Part shown: positions 25,400 to 33,379 of the stretch, piece after piece
Layout: the number at the start of each line of letters is the position of its first letter
How positions within the stretch are numbered: the first letter of the stretch is position 1
Assembly (NCBI RefSeq): GCF_001544755.2
Contig: NZ_FCOF02000058.1
Span: 1-33,455 of the forward strand
Length of the DNA: 33,455 nucleotides
Direction: 5' to 3'
Origin: Caballeronia catudaia
GTDB taxonomy: Bacteria > Pseudomonadota > Gammaproteobacteria > Burkholderiales > Burkholderiaceae
Notes under the pieces: generated by a model
Seen by the model: the letters and a program-made list of their open reading frames with translations, nothing else
The model's database searches: none
Told to the model about the DNA's origin: nothing
Position numbers and translations under genes: made by a program

Positions 25400-26338
25400 T
25401 TAAGATCCGTTGTCAAATCCATTCTTCTCGAACACCACGGGGGGCATTGCCGCTTCGTTGACATGCAAACGGAAGATGTCCGGCCGGGCGTAGTGGCCCG
25501 CGACGTCAAAGTCATATTTCCCGCGGGCAAGGTCGGCCACGAGCACTGCGTCCTGCTCAAAGATGGGGCCGGCTATCAGCTGCCCAAGCGGGCTGACGAT
25601 GCAGCTTCCACCGCTCATCAGCACAGTGGACGGATCGTTGCCCTGGATTGCGGCATACTCGGTTGGGCAATCCGATCGGCGCAAATGCTGGCAGGCCGAT
25701 AACACAAAGCAACGCCCCTCCAAGGCTACGTGCTGCATCGAGGAAGCCCATGTCGGCCGACTGTCGGCGGTGGGAGCGCAGTAAATCTGAACGCCTTTGG
25801 CGTACATCGCCATACGCATTAATGGCATGTAGTTTTCCCAGCAGATGACTGCCCCGACTCTACCAAGCGGCGTGTCGAAAACCGGCAGAGTCGACCCATC
25901 GCCATAGCCCCAGATCAGCCTCTCGCCGGCAGTTGGCATCAGCTTGCGATGCTTCCCGAGCATCACACCGTCCGGACCATAAAACAAGGCAGTGCAATAC
26001 AACGTGCCATGGTCCCGCTCAATTACGCCGATCACGATGTACTGTTTGTGGTCGGCGGCGATCTCCCCCAACCGGCGAGTGCCGGGACCTGGCACATCAA
26101 CAGCGCTGTCGTAATAACGGCGATAGTCGTCGCGACCGGCGGCGGTTCTTCCACCAATTGTCGAGCCGAAATCGAGCCCCTTCGGATAGGCCGAGACAAA
26201 CGCTTCAGGAAATACGATCAGTTGCGTGTCCTGTCGCGCCGCGTCGGCGGCCAACATCGCAACTTTGTCGATCGTTTTGTCCACATCGAAGACGACTGAC
26301 CCCGATTGCACAACCGCAGCACGTCGGTTCTGTTGCAT
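25400..26338 (-). CDS. Nitrilase (carbon-nitrogen hydrolase family)
   Basis: The 312-residue nitrilase should hydrolyse an organic nitrile to the acid and ammonia in the cytoplasm. The catalytic triad is visible: Glu45 in FPEAFVSAYP, Lys132 in HRKLMPTAGERLIWG and nucleophile Cys166 in VICWENYMPL. The CWENYMP context is that of true nitrilases (EC 3.5.5.1) rather than amidases. The N-terminal AAVVQSGSVVFD strand is typical. The C-terminal extension of filament-forming nitrilases is short here. ATG 26338 is preceded by GGAGAACTCTG. It has no obvious operon partner. Substrate class (aliphatic, arylaceto- or aromatic) cannot be told from this. Confidence 0.9.
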   Translation of the reverse strand: MQQNRRAAVVQSGSVVFDVDKTIDKVAMLAADAARQDTQLIVFPEAFVSAYPKGLDFGSTIGGRTAAGRDDYRRYYDSAVDVPGPGTRRLGEIAADHKQYIVIGVIERDHGTLYCTALFYGPDGVMLGKHRKLMPTAGERLIWGYGDGSTLPVFDTPLGRVGAVICWENYMPLMRMAMYAKGVQIYCAPTADSRPTWASSMQHVALEGRCFVLSACQHLRRSDCPTEYAAIQGNDPSTVLMSGGSCIVSPLGQLIAGPIFEQDAVLVADLARGKYDFDVAGHYARPDIFRLHVNEAAMPPVVFEKNGFDNGS

Positions 26339-26743
26339 CAGAGTTCTCCACTACACGTAGGCGTTGAGATTGAAAATCTGGCTCGCTCCAGCTAACTTGA
26401 ACGCGTTGTCGTGGCTTCAGATCCGGCGCATCGAAGCTCGATCCCTAATGGTTTGAGCTGGATAACTTGCCGATCGCCGACAAGGACGCCCGGAACTACG
26501 GTCACCGAACAGTTGGGTTGCCAGCCGCCGAGCCTTGCTGCGTGTTCATCCGAGAGCGGAACTAGTCGATGGACCACCGAAGCCGAGGCATGAGTTCGAA
26601 CCGAGAATTCGGTAGCTGTATATTCCGCGATGGTCGCCTATGGCCTATTCGACATTTCGCCAACCATGTACGGCACGAGTTTCACGCCGTCTCGAATTGC
26701 CTAATCGTGCACGTTGGATTGCTCACTGATATGCGCATTTCAG
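26339..26743. other. Intergenic stretch without a convincing gene
   Basis: About 400 bases upstream of the nitrilase. Short frames on both strands (such as minus 26392-26577 from a GTG) have no ribosome site and no recognisable family. The nitrilase promoter should be at its left edge. Confidence 0.45.
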
Positions 26744-26959
26744 TCACTGGCTAGGGGTGTTCGAAGCAGCCCCGGGCGCACCAGCGTCGATCGGAGACGC
26801 CTTCTCATGCTCTTGCGCCGACACACGCTGAGAACCTGGCGTTTTCGCATGTTCAGCCGTCCACTTCTCGATGAGCGCGCGATCGTCTGAATCGCCTTGC
26901 TCTCCATGTGCGATAGGGGTGAATAGTGAGAGCAAAATAAATGATGTAAGCAGCTTCAT
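26744..26959 (-). CDS. Small exported protein of unknown function
   Basis: This is a 71-residue protein with a short signal peptide (MKLLTSFILLSLFTPIAHG, cut before EQGDSDD). The mature part is hydrophilic and disordered, rich in Glu, Ala, Ser and Pro, with no recognisable domain. The ribosome site is weak (GGGTGTCC). The longer frame to 27142 would hide the signal sequence, so ATG 26959 is preferred. Confidence 0.5.
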   Translation of the reverse strand: MKLLTSFILLSLFTPIAHGEQGDSDDRALIEKWTAEHAKTPGSQRVSAQEHEKASPIDAGAPGAASNTPSQ

Positions 26960-27735
26960 AGGACACCCGTCAATAAGCACCTGTTCAACTATTGTTATAG
27001 GGCAAAGAAATAGCCGATGCGAGATTCTTGACTGGTACCATTGGCCAGCGTCGACGGTTATCCATGGCAGCCACCAACGGTGGTTCCGAGGGAGGGCGTC
27101 AGGCAGTTTCGTTGGCGGCCGCGTGCCGCATGCCAACGCCATTGACTACGGACGTTTCGACTGCGACGAATAGCGGATCTGGCAATGGACGACCCTTTAT
27201 TCAATTCCGTCAGACACCAACGCATAGGACGGAGACGTGATGATGTCGGCGATAGGGCGCATTCGAATACTAATTGCGGTGCTGGCTTTTGCCTGTTCAA
27301 CTATCGACGCACAAACATCCGGATTCTGGGGGACGCGTCTTCCCCAACGAGCCAACGCAGTTCATCTTTAGCTACGGCTCGCTTATCAATACGCAGTCTC
27401 GCAGCTCTACGGTCGACAAATCGGTTCCGGCCGTCCCTCTGCGTGTCTCGGCGGCGTTCGGCTACGTGCGCAGCTGGAGTGACCGCGCACCCACCGGGTT
27501 AACGGCGCTCGGTTTGCGCCGCCCGGTTGACGGGGAGGGACCTATGACGATCAATGGAGTGATCTACTCCGTCGGCGATGACATGTCCGCGTTCGACAAA
27601 CGGGAGAAGGGCTACGTGCGCGTAGGGGTGCGCCTCGCACTGATCGAGGCTGTGTCGTGGCAGCCGCTGCCGGCGCAGGGTTGGAGTTGACCCGCTTTCG
27701 TGGACATCTATCCTTTTGTTCAGGAGGTGCCCATT

Positions 27736-28050
27736 ATGGCGAAGCACCGTACCCCATACCCGGCGGAATTCCGGGCCCAGATAGTCGAACTGGTCAAGGC
27801 CGGTCGCACGCCGGAGGAACTGGCCAAGGAGTTTGAGCCGACGGCGCAAACCATCTACAACTGGGTCGGGCAGGCAGCTCGTGCCGCCGGTACACGACTC
27901 GATGGGCTCACCACTGCCGAGCGCGAAGAACTTACGCGCCTGCGCCGCAAGGTGCGCCAGCTTGAGCTTGAGCGAGAGATCCTCTCAAAAGCCGCGGCCT
28001 GGTTCGCACGGGAGACCGGAACGGTGCCCGAGAAGGGTTCGAGTTCATGA
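27736..28050 (+). CDS. IS3-family transposase OrfA
   Basis: The 104-residue OrfA has a helix-turn-helix (RTPEELAKEFEPTAQTIYNW) and a leucine-zipper region with RLRRKVRQLELEREILSKAA that mediates multimerisation. ATG 27736 has a strong CAGGAGGTG site. The stop overlaps the orfB start as ATGA, in contrast to the slippery A-run of many IS3 elements, so OrfB may be made by coupled initiation. It looks complete. Confidence 0.92.
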   Translation: MAKHRTPYPAEFRAQIVELVKAGRTPEELAKEFEPTAQTIYNWVGQAARAAGTRLDGLTTAEREELTRLRRKVRQLELEREILSKAAAWFARETGTVPEKGSSS

Positions 28051-28616
28051 AAGCGAATCGGGCCGCATGGCCCATTGCCACGATGGCACGGCTGCTCGGG
28101 GTCTCCGCCAGCGGCTTTTACGCGTGGCTTGAGCGCGCGCCATCGAAGCGAGCGTGCAGCGACGCCGATCTGCTCGCGCGCATCCGGGCGATCCACGCAG
28201 GCTCGCGCGGCGTCTACGGCATGCCTCGCATTCATTTCGAACTTGCCGAGCAAGGCGTGCATGTTGGACGCAAACGCGTTGCCCGCCTGATGCGTCTGGC
28301 CGGCCTGTGTGGCGTAAGCCGGCGACGCTGGATCTCTACCACACGGCGGCAGCCCAACGCACGGCCCGCGCCGGATCTGGTGCAACGACACTTCAGCGCC
28401 GACGAGCCCAATCGACTGTGGGTGGCGGATGCGACCTACGTGCCGACCGCCGAAGGGTTCCTGTATCTCGCGGTGGTGCTCGACGTGTTCAGCCGCCGGA
28501 TCGTGGGTTGGGCGATGTCGGATCACCTGTACACGGAGCTGATGCTCAGGGCGCTCGATACGGCTCTCGCGCAACGACGTCCCGCTGGCGTGATTCACCA
28601 TAGCGATCAAGGCTGC

Positions 28617-28619
28617 CAA
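28617..28619 (+). repeat. IS30 target duplication, left (CAA)
   Basis: CAA flanks both IS30 ends (second copy 30072-30074); it is the Gln codon of IS3 OrfB GCQYTS. Confidence 0.75.
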
Positions 28620-28646
28620 GGCGGATTCAACCGGTCGTCGCAACAC
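28620..28646. repeat. IS30 left terminal inverted repeat
   Basis: 27 bases, perfectly inverted at 30045-30071; a near copy occurs at 33380-33406. Confidence 0.92.
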
Positions 28647-28666
28647 CTTTGATCGAGGAGGTGTTT

Positions 28667-30040
28667 ATGGGACGACCAGCGGGCTGGATGCGTGAGTTGA
28701 CAGGGCGAGGAGCGATGCGCTCGCCAGGTGCGCCGTCGCATCGACGTGAGATCGAGCGGCGATTCTGGGAGCAAATCGCAACAGGTATTACAAGCGAGAA
28801 GGCTGCAGAGGCGGTTGGCGTTTCGCAGGCAGTAGGCACTCGCTGGTTCCGTCATAATGGCGGCATGCCACTTTCCATGTTGAGCCCGATATCCGGGAGG
28901 TACCTGTCGTTCGCGGAGCGAGAAGAGATTGGACTACTTTCGCATCAAGGCGTCGGGGTGCGCGATATTGCTCGTCGTATCGGACGCAGCCCATCAACGG
29001 TCTCCCGGGAATTGACACGTAACGCTGCAAGGCGTGGCGGGCAGCTTGAGTATCGGGCTTCGGTTGCGCAGTGGAAGGCGGAGCTGGTTGCCAAACGACC
29101 TAAACCTTCGAAACTGGTGACTAACCCACGGCTGCGCCACTACGTGCAAGACCGTCTGGAGGGCAAGGTTCGCGACGCTGATGGCCGTGAGATTTCTGGG
29201 CCCCGGCAAGCACCATTCAAAGGGAGAAACAAACCGCATCGCGGTGACCGTAAATGGGTCAATGGCTGGTCGCCCGAACAGATTTCCAACCGGCTGCAGA
29301 CCGACTTCCCGGATGACGAATCCATGCGCATCTCTCACGAAGCCATTTACCAGGCTCTCTATATTCAGGGCCGAGGTGCTCTCAAGCGCGAGCTGGTCAG
29401 CTGTCTGCGCACTGGGCGGGCGTTGCGCGTGCCGAGGGCCCGGGCACAGGCCAAGGCCTGGGCGCACGTTAGCGAGGATGTGATGATCTCCAGCCGACCT
29501 GCAGAAGTGCAGGATCGTGCTGTGCCAGGGCATTGGGAAGGTGACCTGATCATCGGCCTGAACCGGTCCGCAATCGGAACACTGGTTGAGCGGACAAGCC
29601 GGTTCACCATGCTCGTCCATCTACCTCGCGAGGAGGGCTACGGGCTGATGCCCAGAACGAAGAATGGTCCCGCGCTGGCTGGCTACGGAGCTGTCACGAT
29701 GGCCAATGCGCTCAAGAAGACCGTGACTGACATGCCTGCCCAGTTGTGGCGGTCATTGACTTGGGATCGTGGCAAAGAACTATCCGATCACGCCCGCTTT
29801 ACGGTCGAGTCCGGGGTAAAGGTATTCTTCGCCGACCCGCACAGTCCTTGGCAGCGCGGCACGAACGAGAACACGAACGGCCGTCTGCGGCAATACTTTC
29901 CAAAGGGCACAGACCTGTCCCGGTGGAGCGCTCGAGAGATCCAGGCCGTCGCCAACGCACTGAATTCCAGACCCCGGAAAACGCTTGGTTGGAAGACACC
30001 GGCCGAAGCCCTGGACGAATACCTGAGGTCTGTTCAATAA
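28667..30040 (+). CDS. IS30-family transposase
   Basis: The 457-residue transposase has an N-terminal helix-turn-helix with another in DIARRIGRSPSTVSRELTRN near 100-120, and the DDE core: GHWEGDLIIG (Asp), LTWDRGKELSDH (Asp) and QRGTNENTNGRLRQYFPKG (Glu). ATG 28667 is preceded by GAGGAGGTGTTT just inside the left repeat. It is longer than the ~340-380 residues of classic IS30 because of an extended N-terminus (about 80 residues). It appears intact and probably functional. Confidence 0.92.
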   Translation: MGRPAGWMRELTGRGAMRSPGAPSHRREIERRFWEQIATGITSEKAAEAVGVSQAVGTRWFRHNGGMPLSMLSPISGRYLSFAEREEIGLLSHQGVGVRDIARRIGRSPSTVSRELTRNAARRGGQLEYRASVAQWKAELVAKRPKPSKLVTNPRLRHYVQDRLEGKVRDADGREISGPRQAPFKGRNKPHRGDRKWVNGWSPEQISNRLQTDFPDDESMRISHEAIYQALYIQGRGALKRELVSCLRTGRALRVPRARAQAKAWAHVSEDVMISSRPAEVQDRAVPGHWEGDLIIGLNRSAIGTLVERTSRFTMLVHLPREEGYGLMPRTKNGPALAGYGAVTMANALKKTVTDMPAQLWRSLTWDRGKELSDHARFTVESGVKVFFADPHSPWQRGTNENTNGRLRQYFPKGTDLSRWSAREIQAVANALNSRPRKTLGWKTPAEALDEYLRSVQ

Positions 30041-30044
30041 TCGA

Positions 30045-30071
30045 GTGTTGCGACGACCGGTTGAATCCGCC
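30045..30071. repeat. IS30 right terminal inverted repeat
   Basis: 27 bases starting GTGTTGCGACGACCGGTTGA, the exact inverse of 28620-28646. Confidence 0.92.
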
Positions 30072-30363
30072 CAATACACGTCCATTGCCTTCGGCCGCCG
30101 CTGCCGTAAGGCTGGCGTGCGTCTGTCGATGGGGACGGTGGCGGATTGCTTCGACAACGCCATGTGCGAAGCCTTCTTCGCGACACTCGAATGTGAACTG
30201 CTCGCCCGCACACACTTCCAAACCCGCGAACAGGCGCGGCAAGCGCTGTTCTCGTGGATAGAAGGTTGGTACAACGTCAGCCGTCGCCATAGCGGCATCG
30301 GTTACCGCTCGCCGATGCGCTACGAGCAACTTCACGAGGAACAAAACCGAATCGGCATCACTG

Positions 30364-30434
30364 GCGAGTTGTCCACCGCCGGCCGGCGTCGTGGTCGTAA
30401 TAGGCGACCCGCCGACCGGCCGTGGACAACTCGC
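30364..30434. repeat. Long hairpin in the 3' end of IS3 orfB
   Basis: Inverted repeats of 25 bases (30364-30388 and 30410-30434) differ at two positions; the outer 13 bp (GCGAGTTGTCCAC) are perfect. The 21-base loop contains a further GGTCG/CGACC pair, so almost the whole 71 bases can fold. It may stop transcription, block read-through or mark a small insertion in the IS. Confidence 0.75.
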
Positions 30435-30882
30435 GGCACTGCCCAAACCGGAGGGAATCAATCCATTCAAAATTCAACTGCTTAACCATCCACGGAAGCG
30501 GGTCACCCACAGGTACGGTCTGGGCGTACGTGCCAAAGGCAGAAGGAAAGCCGCCGGGCGAGGGGCTTCCTTTACCGGACGCGCGGTTTCCGCTTGTCCA
30601 GTCATATATTGATGTTGTAATTGAAGGCGGCCTGAATATGGGCCCGAGTTTGCGCGCGAGATCCTCGAGACGACTAAGGATTGGAGCCCCTATTTGCTCA
30701 ATGACCGTCCCCTCGCTCGTCGACCGTGGGTGTTCGACAAGCAGTTCGAAATGGTCGATGCGTTGCTCGCAAAATCGGCACCCTGCTTCGCACAGCGAGC
30801 GTTCTGCGAACACTATGCTGCCGTCGGCGCAGCCGTCGTAAAGCAAGAAGCGGCTTGCATGCGAAGGGCGAACGGCTACTAA

Positions 30883-31066
30883 CTTCCACCGTTTTCCCTA
30901 CAGTCGATGCCCCATAGAACGGAATCGAAGCGGGACGGATTTGACGGGGCACCTCGCATCGAAGTGATCAGGCCGACTGTTGAAGTCATGCCGGAGAAGA
31001 AGTCATAAAGCAACGTGCATCGATCTCTTCACTGTGCACATCGTGGACGAGGGCAAGCCTCTATCT
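30883..31066. other. Short remnant between GGCT pseudogene and IS6
   Basis: No complete gene is seen. A 33-codon frame (30907-31008) ending EVIRPTVEVMPEKKS looks like the C-terminus of some protein but has no ribosome site. The left boundary of the IS6 element is at 31067. Confidence 0.35.
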
Positions 31067-31854
31067 GGCGCTGTCAACTTGCGGGATTTCGTCGATGATG
31101 ATGCATAAGGCGCTGCAGCACAGAAAGCAACCGACGGAGTTTGGGTGACGTTGGTAAATTCGCGCCATGCGGCGAACCGCGCTGTGAGTTGTTTGCGATA
31201 GAGTGAAGCGCCCAGCAGATGCCGCTTAAGCGCAAAATGTTGTCGGATCGGACCAAAGCACGAGAGAAATTTCTGTGTGCGTTTAGGGTCGCGAAAGCCG
31301 CGCATGCGCCGTTCGCGTTCGCGGGTCGGTTGGTGGCTGTTCTCTGCGCGATTGTTCAATCGGGCTGCCGCCTTGACGAACACGTGCTTCACGTTCGCAA
31401 GTTCTGGGATCTCGGCTTTTGCCGCCGGATAGCTGCGCAGCTGATCGGTGACGATTTTGCGCGGCACCGGACTCGAGCGCAGCACACGCTTGAAGAAGCG
31501 TTTGGCGGCGGCCTTGTCGCGCCGCTTTTGCAGGAGGATGTCGAGTTCGGCGCCATGCTCGTCCACCGCGCGCCACATTAGGTAAGGTTCGCCACTCAGG
31601 GTAACGAACATTTCGTCGAGGTGCCAGGTGCTACCCGGCTTGCGTCGCGAGGCTTTCACCCGGTGAGCAAAGCCCTTGCCGAACTTGTCGCACCAGCATC
31701 GGATCGTTTCATATGTCACGGTCACACCACGCTCGAGAAGCAGCTCTTCGATATCGCGCAAGCTCAATTGGAAGCGGAAGTACCAGCGCACGGCGCAACT
31801 GATGACGGCTGCTGGGAAGCGGTGACCGTGATAGAGCGATTTCGATTTCTTCAT
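31003..31854 (-). CDS. IS6-family transposase
   Basis: The 283-residue frame carries the IS6/IS26-type DDE domain: FRFQLSLRDIEELLLERGV at the start, WHLDEMF (Asp), IVTDQLRSYPAAK (Asp) and NRAENSHQPTRERERRMRGF (Glu), then FLSCFGPIRQHFALKRHLL. The catalytic core is intact. IS6 transposases are about 230-250 residues and stop within the element; here the frame runs through the left terminal repeat and ends 64 bases outside at 31003, adding about 20 foreign residues. The start ATG 31854 lies just inside the right end. Confidence 0.88.
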   Translation of the reverse strand: MKKSKSLYHGHRFPAAVISCAVRWYFRFQLSLRDIEELLLERGVTVTYETIRCWCDKFGKGFAHRVKASRRKPGSTWHLDEMFVTLSGEPYLMWRAVDEHGAELDILLQKRRDKAAAKRFFKRVLRSSPVPRKIVTDQLRSYPAAKAEIPELANVKHVFVKAAARLNNRAENSHQPTRERERRMRGFRDPKRTQKFLSCFGPIRQHFALKRHLLGASLYRKQLTARFAAWREFTNVTQTPSVAFCAAAPYASSSTKSRKLTAPDRGLPSSTMCTVKRSMHVAL

Positions 31855-31896
31855 CGCATCATCTTACGTCACCGACCCCAACAACCTGACAATGCC
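31067..31896 (-). mobile_element. IS6-family insertion sequence
   Basis: The ends read GGCGCTGTCAACTTG (31067, plus) and GGCATTGTCAGGTTG (31896, minus), 11 of 15 matching, and enclose 830 bases, the usual IS6 size. The flanking eight bases differ (CTCTATCT and CGGCGAGG), so there is no target duplication. That fits the replicative, cointegrate-driven deletions typical of IS6; the right end abuts a truncated peptidase gene. Confidence 0.8.
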
Positions 31897-32089
31897 CGGC
31901 GAGGGCCTCGCGCGCAACAGATCCGAGCAAGTGTTCGTTCGGCGCATGCTGCGAACAGGCCGGGTAGGAATGGCGAATCCATATGGTCGGCAAGCCAAGC
32001 GTTTCGGCGAATACAGCGTTAGGCACAGTCCCTCGATTTCGGTCTGCAATGAACGTCTTCGGAAAGTAATCCGAACGGTCGTCTTCCAC
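31897..32089 (-). pseudogene. M20-family metallopeptidase, C-terminal remnant
   Basis: On the minus strand the stretch GTVPNAVFAETLGLPTIWIR then HSYPACSQHAPNEHLLGSVA is the C-terminal metal-site region of M20 peptidases/deacylases, where the late His of QHAPNEH is a metal ligand. The IS6 right end at 31896 removes the last ~10 residues (REALAG is the final match). Upstream the frame breaks: weak similarity may continue in another frame to about 32240, but most of the catalytic domain is gone. It is a dead fragment. Confidence 0.65.
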
Positions 32090-32382
32090 AGCGATTTATC
32101 GTCGCTTCGATTTCTAACGGCACAAAGGAGACGAACTTTAGGAGTCTGCAGGGGATTCTTCTCCCATGGACCGTCAGGGCCCTCGCGACGCTCGACAAGC
32201 TCCTCCGAATTCGTCAGCACGCGATGGATCACGTCTTCTTGCATGGGTCGTCTTGACGTGCACTTCTTCCTTCAAAGGTGTGCCGCGACACGACAGGCCT
32301 GCACCAATCTCACGTCCGGCCGCAGGATATTCCCGACGTACTCGCCGTGCCGCACGCGCGCTCCGGCGCCCACGGCGAAAAT

Positions 32383-32606
32383 CGCTCGACTGCGTTCTGC
32401 TACATCCAGGCGAACCATGATCTTGATGCGGCGCGCGCGTATCTGAACCGCTATCGCGACCAGCCGAAACACTGGGGGCGTACACCAAAGAACTCGAGCG
32501 TTTTCTGTTGTGGGCAGTGGTGCTACGCGGCAAGGCCCTGAGTGATCTGCGCGTCGACGACTGCGAGGCCTACAAAGACGATCGGGATCGGGATTGCGTA
32601 GACTGA
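32383..32606 (+). pseudogene. Tyrosine integrase N-terminal fragment, frameshifted
   Basis: Two frames together give an integrase SAM-like domain: STAFCYIQANHDLDAARAYL and NRYRDQPK in one, then AYTKELERFLLWAVVLRGKA and LSDLRVDDCEAYKDD in the next, up to TGA 32604. The slip occurs at 32475-32485, where CCGAAACACTGG lacks one base compared with a PKTLRAYTKE reading. The catalytic domain is missing. It resembles plasmid/phage-type integrases common in Burkholderiaceae and is unrelated to the RIT trio. Confidence 0.65.
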
Positions 32607-32927
32607 CTAGGACCGACGCGCCGATCTGATACGGCGCCCTGTATCAGGAGGCTTTTTACCAACCGTGGCATCTGGTCACGATTGGCACCAGCACGACCTG
32701 GCCTGACGCGTCTGTCATCCCAGCCTGCTGCCTGGCGGCAGGCGGCTGTTGAGTCGCTCGACCGCCGGAGATGGGGCCATCCGGCGCGCAGTGCTGGTCC
32801 TGCCCACCGCCCCCGACGCATCAACCATTTAGATGCTGAGCTGCAAATGATCATGACACAATGCGCTGCGCGGCAGGCCTGGACGGCCGCCGCAACTGAA
32901 GTCCGGAAGTTGCGAGGTACGCGAGTC
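32607..32927. other. Short region without a recognised gene
   Basis: The frame of the next gene is open upstream to 32682, but the residues are low-complexity and lie before the signal peptide. Promoter and ribosome site of the next gene should be near its right edge (GCGAGG at about 32912-32917). Confidence 0.4.
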
Positions 32928-33314
32928 GTGCGACTGGTGCTCGCCGTTGCGATGGTCGCCGCCTCACTCGGCGCGGCAACAGCCGCCGGCTGGGTGCGGG
33001 TTGCCTCGAGCCCCGACGTGCAGGTCTTCGTGGATGCCGGATCGCTAACAAAGGATTCCCGTGGATTCGTTAGTGTCTGGACGAAAACGCTTTATGCGTC
33101 GGTCCAGACAGACGTCGGGATACGTTACGCGGCGGATATGACGCGGTTTGTGCTGGATTGCGCCGGCGCACGCTACGGCATCGACGGCGGCAAATTCCTT
33201 GACGACCAAGGGCATGTGCTCGGGCAGTTCGACGAACCGGCTGGCGAACTTCAGCCGATTCCCCCGGCGACCAAAATTGACGCCATCGCAAAAGCTATCT
33301 GCACCGCGGGGTAA
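32928..33314 (+). CDS. Exported protein, surface-adhesin E-like
   Basis: The protein (128 residues from GTG 32928) has a signal peptide (RLVLAVAMVAASLGAATAA, cut before GWVRVA). The mature part has the adhesin-E-like layout seen in many small proteobacterial exported proteins: WVRVASSPDVQVFVDAGSLT, a FVSVWTKTLY strand, MTRFVLDCAGARYGIDGGKF, and an IPPATKIDAIAKAIC ending with Cys paired to the earlier Cys. The role is unknown; cell-surface or periplasmic location is inferred. Upstream ATG 32847 is in frame but places the signal after 27 extra residues and has no ribosome site. Confidence 0.65.
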   Translation: MRLVLAVAMVAASLGAATAAGWVRVASSPDVQVFVDAGSLTKDSRGFVSVWTKTLYASVQTDVGIRYAADMTRFVLDCAGARYGIDGGKFLDDQGHVLGQFDEPAGELQPIPPATKIDAIAKAICTAG

Positions 33315-33379
33315 GCGGTCCGTTGTCGGCGTCCTTCCCGCGCGATGAGTGATAGGCGATGCTGGTGTCCACTTCAACT

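Larger units (their letters stand above)
28620..30071 (+). mobile_element. IS30-family insertion sequence, apparently complete
   Basis: The ends are perfect 27-base inverted repeats beginning GGCGGATTCAACCGGTCGTC (28620-28646 and 30045-30071). A 3-bp direct repeat CAA flanks them (28617-28619, 30072-30074), as expected for IS30. One intact transposase gene fills the element. It sits inside IS3 orfB. Its perfect repeats and intact gene suggest a recent insertion. Confidence 0.93.
28047..30485 (+). pseudogene. IS3-family transposase OrfB, split by IS30
   Basis: OrfB carries the DDE integrase core. The first part (28047-28619) has the HTH_21 region (FYAWLERAPSKR), the first Asp in LWVADATYVP and the second in HHSDQGCQ. 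The IS30 element lies exactly after the CAA codon. The second part (30075-30485) resumes with YTSIAFGRRCRKAGVRLSMG and has the Glu in NAMCEAFFATLECELL, then SRRHSGIGYRSPM. Removing 28620-30074 restores 327 residues in frame. The last ~40 residues, beyond EEQNRIGIT, are atypical for IS3 and are coded by a strong hairpin sequence. Confidence 0.9.
27688..30505 (+). mobile_element. IS3-family insertion sequence, interrupted by IS30
   Basis: The ends are TGACCCGCTTTCGTGGAC (from 27688, plus strand) and TGACCCGCTTCCGTGGAT (from 30505, minus strand), 16 of 18 matching. Inside are orfA and orfB in IS3 arrangement. Removing the nested IS30 gives a length near 1.36 kb, typical of IS3. No 3-4 bp target duplication is seen (AGT on the left, CCC on the right), although the host frame is preserved across the joint. 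Confidence 0.85.
27240..30882 (+). pseudogene. Exported gamma-glutamylcyclotransferase-like gene, broken by an insertion and two frameshifts
   Basis: ATG 27240 follows GGAGACGTG and encodes a signal peptide (RIRILIAVLAFACSTIDAQ). A run of five G near 27330 shifts the frame; with four, it continues as GFWGRVFPNEPTQFIFSYGS, the YGSL start of the GGCT/AIG2-like fold. It proceeds (VSAAFGYVRSW, GLTALGLRRP) to QGWS at 27687, where an IS3 element begins. After its right end (30505) the gene resumes in frame with TGTVWAYVPKAEGKPPGEG and LVQSYIDVVIEGG. A missing G near 30633 shifts it again; the other frame gives GPEFAREILETTKDWSPYLL and NDRPLARRPWVFDKQFEMVD, the usual C-terminus. Its product would have been exported, unusual for GGCT. 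It is dead now. Confidence 0.75.

Noticed and set aside
26392..26577. 61-codon minus-strand gene
   Set aside because: It has a GTG start without a ribosome site and no recognisable motif; it may be chance in high-GC DNA.
30364..30434. Integron attC site
   Set aside because: The arms lack the GTTRRRY / RYYYAAC core pairs, and no integron integrase or cassette gene is nearby.
29799..30470. 223-codon minus-strand frame across IS30/IS3
   Set aside because: It is antisense to two transposase genes and crosses their boundary, so it cannot be an old gene.
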